Assembly: GCA_964429995.1 (NCBI GenBank) | Contig: CAYSDY010000014.1 | Coordinates: forward strand, 1-10,879 | From: UBA583 sp964429995 | GTDB taxonomy: Archaea > Nanobdellota > Nanobdellia > Woesearchaeales > UBA583 | Direction: 5' to 3' | DNA: 10,879 nt | The notes under the pieces: generated by a model | The model's database searches: none | Seen by the model: only the letters and a program-made list of their open reading frames with translations | What the model was told of the DNA's origin: nothing | Made by a program: the position numbers and the translations under genes | In this document: positions 1 to 6,110 of the stretch, one piece after another | How positions within the stretch are numbered: the first letter of the stretch is position 1 | Layout of the letters: every line of letters begins with the position of its first letter

Positions 1-48
1 TTCATCCACCACCAAAAATATTTTGGAAGTGGTCTTCTTGAGAATTAA
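1..48 (+). other. Left edge: possible tail of an upstream gene with a small hairpin
   Basis: The first bases are open in one plus-strand frame for 15 codons (ending HHQKYFGSGLLEN, stop TAA at 46-48), and other frames are open for similar lengths, so the reading frame cannot be decided. The stretch also contains a short inverted repeat, CCAAAA-ATA-TTTTGG, extended by ACCA/TGGT after a 3-nt bulge. It could be the 3' end of a gene that begins outside the window or a terminator hairpin. Nothing identifies a product. Confidence 0.2.
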
Positions 49-71
49 GATAAAATATGAAATATTATATT

Positions 72-317
72 GAGAATTTTGAAAAACCCCAAAAAATTCT
101 TAGAAGAGTGTTATCAAAAAACCCTTATAAGCCCTAATTGAACAAGTTCAATTCTAAATTTATTCCTTTGAATACTCCATTGCTCTGTGTTTTAATATTC
201 AAAGAAATGATCAAAAATTGCAGTAAAAACATTTGAGTGATAAATACCCCATCATTTATTCATAGGAATAACTCAAATTTTGTGATTTTTGTTTTATAGG
301 TTTTTTACAACCCTCTA
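72..317 (+). repeat. Structured intergenic repeat, copy 1 (diverged, interrupted)
   Basis: This is a third, degenerate copy of the element found intact at 5646-5755 (opposite strand) and 10185-10295 (same strand). The left part, 72-159, follows the other copies: GAGAATTTTG, AAAAACCCC, AGAAGAGTGTTA, CAAAAAACCCTTATAAG and the palindrome AATTGAAC-AA-GTTCAATT. The right end, 297-317, matches again (TAGG, TTTTTTACAACCCTCTA). Between them lie about 137 extra bases absent from the other copies. The first hairpin has decayed (its right arm reads AATTCTTAG instead of AATTCTCAG) and the palindrome has lost one closing pair (T135 against C154), so this copy looks older or less constrained. No ORF lies inside. 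Confidence 0.8.
160..296 (+). other. Extra self-complementary segment inside repeat copy 1
   Basis: These roughly 137 bases interrupt copy 1 between CTAAAT and TAGG. They can fold into two side-by-side hairpins. The first pairs CTTTGAATA (166-174) with TATTCAAAG (196-204). The second is a three-step nested arm: CAAAAAT (212-218) with ATTTTTG (285-291), ATTTGAGT (231-238) with ACTCAAAT (271-278), and ATAAAT (240-245) with ATTTAT (254-259). An alternative 11-bp pairing with one mismatch joins 160-170 and 261-271. No coding frame is evident. It is either a nested insertion or an extra domain that copies 2 and 3 lack. Confidence 0.55.
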
Positions 318-470
318 TTAATAATTTGATAAAACATTACTTATTAATATTTTCAATGTTCTTCTTATCTACTTTAATAGTACAAAAATCTTATGTTTTT
401 TTATTCAAATTAGTATTTTTTTATGTAACAACTAAGCTATGTTTTTTAAAATCCATGCAACAAAGAAAGA

Positions 471-478
471 TATATAAA
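471..478 (+). promoter_or_regulatory. TATA box of the lipoprotein gene
   Basis: TATATAAA begins 30 nt upstream of the ATG at 501 and is preceded by a purine-rich GAAAGA where a BRE would lie. The spacing places transcription start at or very near the start codon, so a leaderless mRNA is likely. The stretch 318-460 just upstream shows nothing recognisable. Confidence 0.65.
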
Positions 479-500
479 TAAGTTTCTATATAAATAAAAT

Positions 501-1367
501 ATGATAAAAAATATAAGAATATTTCTACTAATAATACTTCTTTTAATCTTTTCAGGATGCGAAACAGTTAGTATTAGTAATATTTTTAAATCAAGTTCAA
601 CAGAAGATACAACAGGTTGTGGTTTAGATGTATCATTAAATTTTAAAACAGAAAATGTTGATATAGGAAGAATTCTATACGAGATAAACATCAAAAATAC
701 AGGGTTTGATAAAATAATATTAACAAGAAGTAATTTTAGGTTATATACATTAGAAAAGTTAGATGGCCAAGACGTCATCACTCAGGAAAGCATTGAAGAT
801 TTTTATAAATCCATGTTTGAAGATAATCAGGTTCTTGAATTATATCAAAATGATTACTACAAGAAAAGTGGTCTTTTAAGAGTAAAAGAAGAGTTTTTAA
901 AAAATCCAAATTTTTCAGTTGTTACAATTATACTTGAAAGCAATTATGATTCACACACACAAATGTCATCAAATATGGAACTTTTAAACAGTTATGGAAT
1001 TTTTAGTATAAAAAGTGGTTCAAATCCTAAACAGGCAAGCGAAATACAGTTAAATAAGATAACCTTAATTCCAACATCCTCAGATAAGGACTATATTTTA
1101 AAACTAAAGCTTGAGAATACAGGGTGTTTAAAAACAACAGATGATAAAATATCAATAGGAAAGTTTGATGTTGAGTTTTCTAAAAACCCAATTTCATGCA
1201 CATATAATGAAGGAACTGATATTTTTTTTCCACAGGATGAAATTTCAATAGAGCTTGAATGTCCAATAGTTATAGATTCTAAAGATGATTTTTCAACACA
1301 AATTAAGGCAGATTTTAATTATGTTTATAAATTTAAATTAAAAAAAGAAATTTCATTATATAAATAA
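501..1367 (+). CDS. Predicted surface lipoprotein with two similar beta-rich domains
   Basis: This 288-residue protein has a lipoprotein-type signal: Lys/Arg at 3 and 6, a hydrophobic run at 7-17, and FSGC ending at Cys20, the predicted lipidated residue. It should therefore be exported and anchored on the outer face of the membrane. The mature part seems to contain two related segments, about 42-83 and 181-280. Each has alternating hydrophobic strands around a shared turn (IKNTGF at 64-69, LENTGC at 204-209), as in Ig-like or CARDB-type extracellular domains. Between them lies a more helical, charged section at 95-165. Cysteines 209, 233 and 254 could form a disulfide. I do not recognise a named family. 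The LysM gene follows 55 nt downstream with its own TATA box. The ATG at 501 is supported by the signal peptide and the TATA spacing. Confidence 0.75.
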   Translation: MIKNIRIFLLIILLLIFSGCETVSISNIFKSSSTEDTTGCGLDVSLNFKTENVDIGRILYEINIKNTGFDKIILTRSNFRLYTLEKLDGQDVITQESIEDFYKSMFEDNQVLELYQNDYYKKSGLLRVKEEFLKNPNFSVVTIILESNYDSHTQMSSNMELLNSYGIFSIKSGSNPKQASEIQLNKITLIPTSSDKDYILKLKLENTGCLKTTDDKISIGKFDVEFSKNPISCTYNEGTDIFFPQDEISIELECPIVIDSKDDFSTQIKADFNYVYKFKLKKEISLYK

Positions 1368-1392
1368 ATTTTAATGCTTTATTTTCGATAGG

Positions 1393-1400
1393 TTTATAAA
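1393..1400 (+). promoter_or_regulatory. TATA box of the LysM gene
   Basis: A perfect TTTATAAA begins 30 nt before the ATG at 1423, after GATAGG. The gene is probably transcribed separately from the lipoprotein gene, as a leaderless message. Confidence 0.7.
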
Positions 1401-1422
1401 TATTTAATTACTGTAAAGTAGT

Positions 1423-2568
1423 ATGAATGATAAATATAAAAGAGCAATTGCAATTGTAGTAACTGGAGCTACTCTAATGGCATACGGTGTATCAAAAAGT
1501 GACGTATTTAAAAAAGCAGAAAATGGACATGCAAGTCAATATGCTACTAGTGCTGATATTGAACCTAAATCAGATGATAAAAGAGTAGTTTATACTGTAA
1601 AACAAGGAGATACATTGTCAAAAATAGGAACACAATACGGTGTTTCATGGCAGTATATAGCACAAGTAAATGGCATTTCTAACCCTTCCAAACTGGAAAT
1701 AGGGTGTGAATTAATAATTCCTAGTAAATCAGAAAAAACTAGTGGTGGTTTAGAACGAAAAGTTACTCATAGAGAGGGTTCTACAAAGCCAACTCAAAGA
1801 ATCACTCCTGTTGTAACATCTCCAAAGGAAGATATAAAATATCAACCAACACCAACACCACAACAAAGAGCAACACCAACACCAACACCAACACCACAAC
1901 AAACATTAGAAGATACACTTTTGGGTTATTATCATGAAGGTACTGAAAGAAATATGTTAGAGAATGATCTTGTAGATGGTCTTAGTTTCTACAGATTGTA
2001 CAAAGGAAAAAGTTTGTATTCAATTATAGCAAGTGAAAATGGTTCAGAAAATTTATTTAACTTTGTAGATTCTAATGGAAATTCATTAAGAATGGAAAAA
2101 GTTTCAAATTCTCAAGAAACAAATGGTGCATATGTGTTATTTAAAAGACAATTAAAAAAATCAGGAAAAATTGATTTGCCTGAAAGAATGGATGCTCTAA
2201 GAACAAATGTTTATGATAACCAGTTAGGATCATCATTAAAGTTTGATGAAAAGAGAATGCATAGTACTAAAAGTGCAGGTTCAGTTTTATTAGTTGCTGG
2301 CGGAAGCATTGAAGATTTTATTGAAAGAAGAAAAACAATAAGACAAGCATTAGATGAATCAAATATAGATACAATTAGAAGCTATGTGTTTGGAGGAAGT
2401 AAAGGTAAGGTTACAATTTCAGTAAAACCATTGCCAATAAAATCCATGGCACTTTCTGGCGGTGATGGCTCAACTGGCTCATCACCAGGAGGAGGAGATC
2501 CCGATCCAGGAAATGATGGAAGAGATGGAGATGATGGAAATAATGAAAATGGAGATGAGACTAGCTAA
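1423..2568 (+). CDS. Membrane-anchored LysM-domain surface protein
   Basis: The product has 381 residues. A Lys/Arg-rich start (K4, K6, R7) and a hydrophobic segment at 8-23 suggest an uncleaved N-terminal membrane anchor. A clear LysM domain follows at about 56-101 (VYTVKQGDTLSKIG through ELIIPSK), the fold that binds GlcNAc-containing glycans in bacteria and eukaryotes. A Pro/Thr/Gln linker occupies 142-161. Residues 189-240 resemble a second, degenerate LysM (YRLYKGKSLYSII against YTVKQGDTLSKI). An unassigned region at 245-343 precedes a Gly/Asp/Asn-rich acidic tail (345-381), likely disordered or ion-binding. Archaea lack ordinary peptidoglycan, so the ligand is unclear; an S-layer glycan, pseudomurein-like polymer or partner-cell glycan are possibilities. 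The upstream lipoprotein makes this a small surface-protein pair. The LysM call is firm; the overall role is unknown. Confidence 0.85.
   Translation: MNDKYKRAIAIVVTGATLMAYGVSKSDVFKKAENGHASQYATSADIEPKSDDKRVVYTVKQGDTLSKIGTQYGVSWQYIAQVNGISNPSKLEIGCELIIPSKSEKTSGGLERKVTHREGSTKPTQRITPVVTSPKEDIKYQPTPTPQQRATPTPTPTPQQTLEDTLLGYYHEGTERNMLENDLVDGLSFYRLYKGKSLYSIIASENGSENLFNFVDSNGNSLRMEKVSNSQETNGAYVLFKRQLKKSGKIDLPERMDALRTNVYDNQLGSSLKFDEKRMHSTKSAGSVLLVAGGSIEDFIERRKTIRQALDESNIDTIRSYVFGGSKGKVTISVKPLPIKSMALSGGDGSTGSSPGGGDPDPGNDGRDGDDGNNENGDETS
1845..1904 (+). repeat. In-frame ACACCA repeat encoding a Pro-Thr linker
   Basis: Hexamers of ACACCA, in two blocks each ending in CACAACAA, encode PTPTPQQ-RA-TPTPTPTPQQ. 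Six-base units keep the frame, so slippage would lengthen or shorten the linker between the LysM domain and the rest of the protein without disrupting it. Confidence 0.8.
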
Positions 2569-2647
2569 CAAGCAGTAACAAATCTTATTATCATTTAACA
2601 TACAATTATTAAAATTTCCAATTATTTTATCTTAAATTTTAACAATT

Positions 2648-2655
2648 TTTATAAT
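2648..2655 (+). promoter_or_regulatory. TATA box of rlmE
   Basis: TTTATAAT begins 29 nt before the ATG at 2677 within the 108-bp gap after the LysM gene. The spacing fits a leaderless transcript. Confidence 0.6.
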
Positions 2656-2676
2656 TAAACTAGTGTTTCATATATT

Positions 2677-3285
2677 ATGACAAATTCAAGAAAACAGTTC
2701 TTAGACAAAAGACAAAAGGAAGAATATCATAAACTTGCAAAAAATAAGCAAGTAAGGGCACGTTCTTATTTTAAGTTAGAACAAATCCACAAGAAATATA
2801 ATATTTTTAATGACAATACCTCAATAATAGACTTAGGTTGTGCTCCAGGTGGTTGGTTAGAATATATAGATAAGACAATAACTAATGGAAGAATTGTTGG
2901 TATAGATCTTTTAGAAGTAAAAAAACATAATGAATTTTCAGAAAAGGTAATGATAATACAAGATGATTTTGATAATATAGATGAGTACATAAATGAGAAT
3001 TTTGATTTAGTTTTATCAGACATGGCACCTGAATTTAGTGGTGATAGCAGGGTTGATAGAGGAAAGACACATAAATTGAATATTAAAGTTTTAGATTTTG
3101 CAAAAGCACATTTAAAAGAAGGTGGAAAGTGTGTATTTAAAAGTTTTGAAGGAGAAGATCTTGAAAATGTAAGAAAATATGCAAAAAAAATATTTAACAG
3201 TGTTAAAGAATTTAAACCTAAATCTTCTCAAAGCAAGAGTGCTGAAATGTTTATGATTTGCTCAGATAAAAGACAGAATATATAA
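2677..3285 (+). CDS. rlmE: 23S rRNA uridine 2'-O-methyltransferase (RlmE/FtsJ family)
   Basis: This 202-residue protein is a full-length, single-domain FtsJ/RrmJ methyltransferase, close in size to bacterial RlmE. It transfers a methyl group from S-adenosylmethionine to a ribose 2'-hydroxyl; bacterial RlmE modifies U2552 in the A-loop of 23S rRNA. The N-terminal RARSYFKL (27-34) is typical of the family. SAM motif I reads DLGCAPGGW at 52-60 and the acidic SAM residue is probably D77. The catalytic K-D-K-E tetrad is complete: K33, D115 (LSDMAPE), K155 (FKSFEG) and E190 (SAEMF). There is no extra TRAM domain, which some archaeal homologues carry. EF-2, which acts at the same ribosomal region, lies 178 nt downstream. 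A tRNA or other rRNA target cannot be excluded, but the rRNA assignment is most likely. Confidence 0.92.
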   Translation: MTNSRKQFLDKRQKEEYHKLAKNKQVRARSYFKLEQIHKKYNIFNDNTSIIDLGCAPGGWLEYIDKTITNGRIVGIDLLEVKKHNEFSEKVMIIQDDFDNIDEYINENFDLVLSDMAPEFSGDSRVDRGKTHKLNIKVLDFAKAHLKEGGKCVFKSFEGEDLENVRKYAKKIFNSVKEFKPKSSQSKSAEMFMICSDKRQNI

Positions 3286-3312
3286 TTTTTTTATATTTAT
3301 TTCTTAAATAGC

Positions 3313-3357
3313 CTTAATAATGAAGAAATATACCCTTAATTAGATACAATTATTAAG
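3313..3357 (+). other. Inverted repeat downstream of rlmE
   Basis: CTTAATAAT (3313-3321) is perfectly complementary to ATTATTAAG (3349-3357) with a 27-nt loop. It follows a T-run just after the rlmE stop. The stem is all weak pairs but one, so a structural role is uncertain in such AT-rich sequence. Confidence 0.25.
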
Positions 3358-3403
3358 ATTTTTGATTTATTTACGAGTAAGATATTGGCTTATAATGTCA
3401 AAA

Positions 3404-3411
3404 TTTATAAA
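3404..3411 (+). promoter_or_regulatory. Possible distal TATA box of the EF-2 gene
   Basis: A perfect TTTATAAA lies 60 nt upstream of the EF-2 ATG. Used as a promoter it would start transcription near 3430-3434 and give a leader of about 30 nt, in contrast to the leaderless start predicted from the nearer TA tract. Confidence 0.35.
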
Positions 3412-3427
3412 TCATAGCAATTTACTG

Positions 3428-3448
3428 TTTATATATATATGTTATATA
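3428..3448 (+). promoter_or_regulatory. TA-rich proximal promoter of the EF-2 gene
   Basis: A run of alternating T and A spans 3430-3440 and recurs at 3443-3450. Its TATATATA at 3434-3441 begins exactly 30 nt before the ATG at 3464, the same spacing as the other genes here. The exact TATA register cannot be fixed by eye. Confidence 0.5.
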
Positions 3449-3463
3449 TAAAATTGTTATAAA

Positions 3464-5635
3464 ATGGCAAAAGATTTAGGAAAAGCAGTTATGGAGGCTA
3501 TGAAAAGGCCAAGTAAAATCAGAAACATTGCTATTGCCGCACATATTGATCATGGTAAAACAACTTTATCAGACAATTTATTATCAGGTGCAGGAATGAT
3601 TTCCTCAGAATTAGCAGGAAAACAAAGATTCATGGATTTTCATGATGATGAGGCAGAAAGAGGAATCACAATAGATAGTGCAAATGTATCAATGATACAT
3701 AGTGTTGATAACACAGATTACCTTATCAACCTTATAGACACTCCAGGTCATGTAGATTTTGGTGGTGATGTAACAAGAGCTATGAGAGCAGTAGATGGTG
3801 CAGTTGTTCTTTCATGTGCAGTTGAGGGTATAATGCCTCAGACAGAAACAGTTCTAAGACAGGCAATAAAAGAAAAGGTAAGACCAATCCTATTTATTAA
3901 TAAAGCAGATAGACTTATTAAAGAGCTTAAGTTAACTCCAGAAATGATGCAGGAAAGATTTGTTAAGATAATAGCAAGTCTTAATGCATTGATAGAGAAA
4001 ATAGCACCAAGCGAATATAAACAAAAATGGAAAGTTAATGTAAGTGATGGTTCAGTTTGTTTTGGTTCAGCTTACATGAATTGGGCTTTAAGTGTTCCTT
4101 ACATGAAAAAGAAGGGTATAACCTTTTCTAAAATCATAGAAGCTTACGAAAGTGAAGATGAAGCAAAAATAAAAGAATTAGGAAAAATAGCACCTTTACA
4201 TGAAGTTTTATTAAATTCTGTTGTAGAACATCTTCCAAATCCTGTTGAAGCTCAAAAGTATAGAATAAAACACATCTGGCCAGGAGATCCTGAATCACAG
4301 GTAGGAAAAGATCTTATTACATGTAATCCTGAAGGAGAGTTAGCACTTGTAATAACAAAAATAACACAGGATAAACATGCTGGTGAAGTCTGTACAGGAA
4401 GAATGTTTTCAGGAACAGTTAGAAAAGGTATGGAAGTTATAACATCAAAAGGTAAGAAAGGAAGGATACAACAGGTATTTATTTCTAAGGGTCCACAAAG
4501 AATACAGATAGAAGAAGCCGTTTCAGGAAATATTGTAGGAATTGCAGGGATAAGAGATATTAATGTAGGTGAAACTGTTTCTATAAAGGAAATGGATCCA
4601 TTTGAGGATATACAGCATATATTTGAGCCAGTTGTAACTGTTGCAGTAGAACCTGCAAAACCAGCAGATCTTCCAAAATTAGTTGATGTATTAAAAATTG
4701 TTGGAAAAGAAGATCCTTCTTTAAAAGTTACAATTAATGAAGAAACAGGAGAATTCTTAATCTCAGGAATGGGAGAATTGCATCTTGAAGTTGTAACAAA
4801 CAGAATCAAAACAGAAAAAGGAATGGATATTAAAGTATCCTCACCAATTGTTGTATATAGAGAATCTGTTACAAAATTATCACCAGAAGTTGAAGGAAAA
4901 TCACCTAACAAGCATAACAAGTTTTATATGACAGTAGAACCATTAGAAGAAACTTTTTCAGAAGCTATTTCAAATGGTGATATCCACGAAGGAAGAGTAA
5001 AAAAGAAGGATAGAGAATTGTGGGATTTGTTTGCTGAAAAGGGTTTAACAAAAGATGAGGCAGAAAGAGTTAAGGATATTTTTAATGGAAATATCTTTAT
5101 AGACATGACAAGAGGAATCGTTGCATTAAACGAGGTTATAGAACTTGTTTTAGATTCTTTTGAAGAAGTCATGAAAGCAGGTCCTTTAGCAAGAGAGAGT
5201 TGTGTTAAACTTAAGATTAAATTGATGGATGTAAACCTACATGAAGATTCAATACACAGAGGTCCAGGTCAGGTTTATCCAGCAGTAAGAGAAGGTTTAA
5301 AAGAAGCAATGCAACAGGCAGGAGCTTTGCTTTACGAACCAGTTCAGGTTATACAGATAGATTGTCCACAGGATATGATGGGTAATGTATCATCAGTAAT
5401 CCAGAATAGAAGAGGTCAGGTCTTAGATATGAAAATAGATGAAGACAATATGGAAATAATAGCTAAAGTTCCTGTTGCTGAAACTTTCGGTATGACAGGG
5501 GATATGCGTTCTGCTACAGGAGGTAAGGGTTCATTCTTTGTAAAATCACAGACATTTGAACAATTGCCAAGAGAATTACAGGACAAGATTACAAAATCCA
5601 TAAGAGATAGAAAAGGTTTAACAGAAAACCAGTAA
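3464..5635 (+). CDS. fusA: Translation elongation factor 2 (aEF-2)
   Basis: This 723-residue GTPase moves tRNA and mRNA through the ribosome after each peptide bond. It has the archaeal/eukaryotic EF-2 layout and usual archaeal length. The GTPase domain shows the P-loop AHIDHGKT (26-33), switch I RGITI (66-70), DTPGH (92-96) and NKAD (146-149). Domain II covers roughly 290-375; domain III (GKEDPSLKVTINEETGEFLISGMGELHLEV, split across about 415-445) is well conserved. Domain IV carries the diphthamide loop LHEDSIHRGPGQ, where His598 is the expected modified residue and target of diphtheria-type toxins. Domain V ends with the conserved RSATGGKGSF region. No intein or frameshift is seen. A structured repeat begins 11 nt after the stop and may shape the 3' end of the transcript. 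Whether the organism has the diphthamide synthesis genes cannot be told from this window. Confidence 0.97.
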   Translation: MAKDLGKAVMEAMKRPSKIRNIAIAAHIDHGKTTLSDNLLSGAGMISSELAGKQRFMDFHDDEAERGITIDSANVSMIHSVDNTDYLINLIDTPGHVDFGGDVTRAMRAVDGAVVLSCAVEGIMPQTETVLRQAIKEKVRPILFINKADRLIKELKLTPEMMQERFVKIIASLNALIEKIAPSEYKQKWKVNVSDGSVCFGSAYMNWALSVPYMKKKGITFSKIIEAYESEDEAKIKELGKIAPLHEVLLNSVVEHLPNPVEAQKYRIKHIWPGDPESQVGKDLITCNPEGELALVITKITQDKHAGEVCTGRMFSGTVRKGMEVITSKGKKGRIQQVFISKGPQRIQIEEAVSGNIVGIAGIRDINVGETVSIKEMDPFEDIQHIFEPVVTVAVEPAKPADLPKLVDVLKIVGKEDPSLKVTINEETGEFLISGMGELHLEVVTNRIKTEKGMDIKVSSPIVVYRESVTKLSPEVEGKSPNKHNKFYMTVEPLEETFSEAISNGDIHEGRVKKKDRELWDLFAEKGLTKDEAERVKDIFNGNIFIDMTRGIVALNEVIELVLDSFEEVMKAGPLARESCVKLKIKLMDVNLHEDSIHRGPGQVYPAVREGLKEAMQQAGALLYEPVQVIQIDCPQDMMGNVSSVIQNRRGQVLDMKIDEDNMEIIAKVPVAETFGMTGDMRSATGGKGSFFVKSQTFEQLPRELQDKITKSIRDRKGLTENQ

Positions 5636-5645
5636 ACATTTTCTT

Positions 5646-5755
5646 TAGAGGGTTACGAAAAACCCCTAGATTTAGAATTGAACTTGTTCAATTCGGGCTT
5701 ATAAGGGTTTTTTGCCAACACTCTTCTGAGAATTTTGGGGTTTTTCAAAATTCTC
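5646..5755 (-). repeat. Structured intergenic repeat, copy 2
   Basis: This 110-bp copy is in reverse orientation relative to copies 1 and 3 and differs from copy 3 at about four positions. Read on the plus strand it contains GAATTGAAC-TT-GTTCAATTC (5675-5694, a 9-bp stem), flanked by AAAAACCCC (5658-5666) and GGGTTTTTT (5705-5713), which can form an outer stem. Next comes GAGAATTTTG (5728-5737) pairing perfectly with CAAAATTCTC (5746-5755), with the loop GGGTTTTT. It begins 11 nt after the EF-2 stop, so a transcript of EF-2 would carry it. It may act as a terminator or 3'-end structure, or be a MITE-like element. It has no ORF. Confidence 0.85.
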
Positions 5756-5806
5756 TTTATATTTTTTAATTTTACAATATTTACGTATTAAGTTATAATA
5801 AAAAAC

Positions 5807-5814
5807 TTTATTAA
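5807..5814 (+). promoter_or_regulatory. Candidate TATA box of the thioredoxin-fold gene
   Basis: TTTATTAA, the same octamer proposed for rad50, begins 34 nt before the ATG at 5841. Another weak box, TTATAATA at 5793-5800, would give a leader of about 20 nt. Either one places transcription start at or after the upstream in-frame ATG at 5814, which argues for 5841 as the true start. Confidence 0.4.
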
Positions 5815-5840
5815 TGATTGATTTTAAGTTTATATTAATC

Positions 5841-6089
5841 ATGAAAAAGATAATAAAAATAAGCAGTCCTACATGTATGGAATGTTTGGCTCTTGATAAG
5901 ATGCTAAAAAAAGATATGGTGGATTTTAGCAATATCGACTGCATAGAAGATCCATCTGCGGTTAAGAAATATGAGGTTTTTGCAGTTCCTACATTAATTT
6001 TACTTAATAATGATGAAGAAATTCTGCGAATGACAAAAATCAACTACACAGAGTATAAGAATATAATTGAAGAATTCAAAAAAAATTAA
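5841..6089 (+). CDS. Small thioredoxin-fold protein with a CMEC redox motif
   Basis: From the chosen start the protein has 82 residues, the size of archaeal mini-thioredoxins and glutaredoxin-like proteins. It opens with the strand KKIIKISS, followed by the CxxC motif PTCMEC (Cys12 and Cys15) and a helix. The cis-proline motif VPT (Pro50) precedes strand LILL and a final helix, as in the thioredoxin fold. A third cysteine, Cys34, follows strand 2. The likely role is cytoplasmic thiol-disulfide exchange; the partner reductase is not visible here. CMEC differs from the CGPC of classical thioredoxins, so the redox potential and substrate are uncertain. An in-frame ATG at 5814 would add nine residues, but homology-like start MKK and promoter position favour 5841. 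The gene converges on the PRC-barrel gene with 21 nt between the stops. Confidence 0.8.
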   Translation: MKKIIKISSPTCMECLALDKMLKKDMVDFSNIDCIEDPSAVKKYEVFAVPTLILLNNDEEILRMTKINYTEYKNIIEEFKKN

Positions 6090-6110
6090 AAATTTTAAGT
6101 TATATGTTTT

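Noticed and set aside
72..317. CRISPR-like array formed by the repeats
   Set aside because: The copies are thousands of bases apart, lie on both strands, are about 110 bp long and have genes between them, so there is no repeat-spacer structure and no cas gene.
446..781. Minus-strand open frame of 111 codons over the lipoprotein start
   Set aside because: It overlaps the lipoprotein's promoter and signal peptide antisense, has no TATA box at the expected place, and its composition is low-complexity hydrophobic.
3395..3451. 18-codon upstream ORF before EF-2 (MSKFINHSN...)
   Set aside because: It spans both proposed EF-2 promoter elements and would need a promoter of its own that is not evident. 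It is probably chance.
4252..4920. Long open frame (222 codons) on the minus strand inside EF-2
   Set aside because: It lies antisense within a clearly conserved EF-2 gene, its Ser/Thr/Pro/Ile-rich translation has no domain, and it has no promoter. It is a shadow of AT-rich coding sequence.
5699..6043. Minus-strand open frame crossing repeat copy 2 and the thioredoxin-fold gene
   Set aside because: It is antisense to a gene with a clear CxxC and cis-proline, and its tail translates the non-coding repeat.
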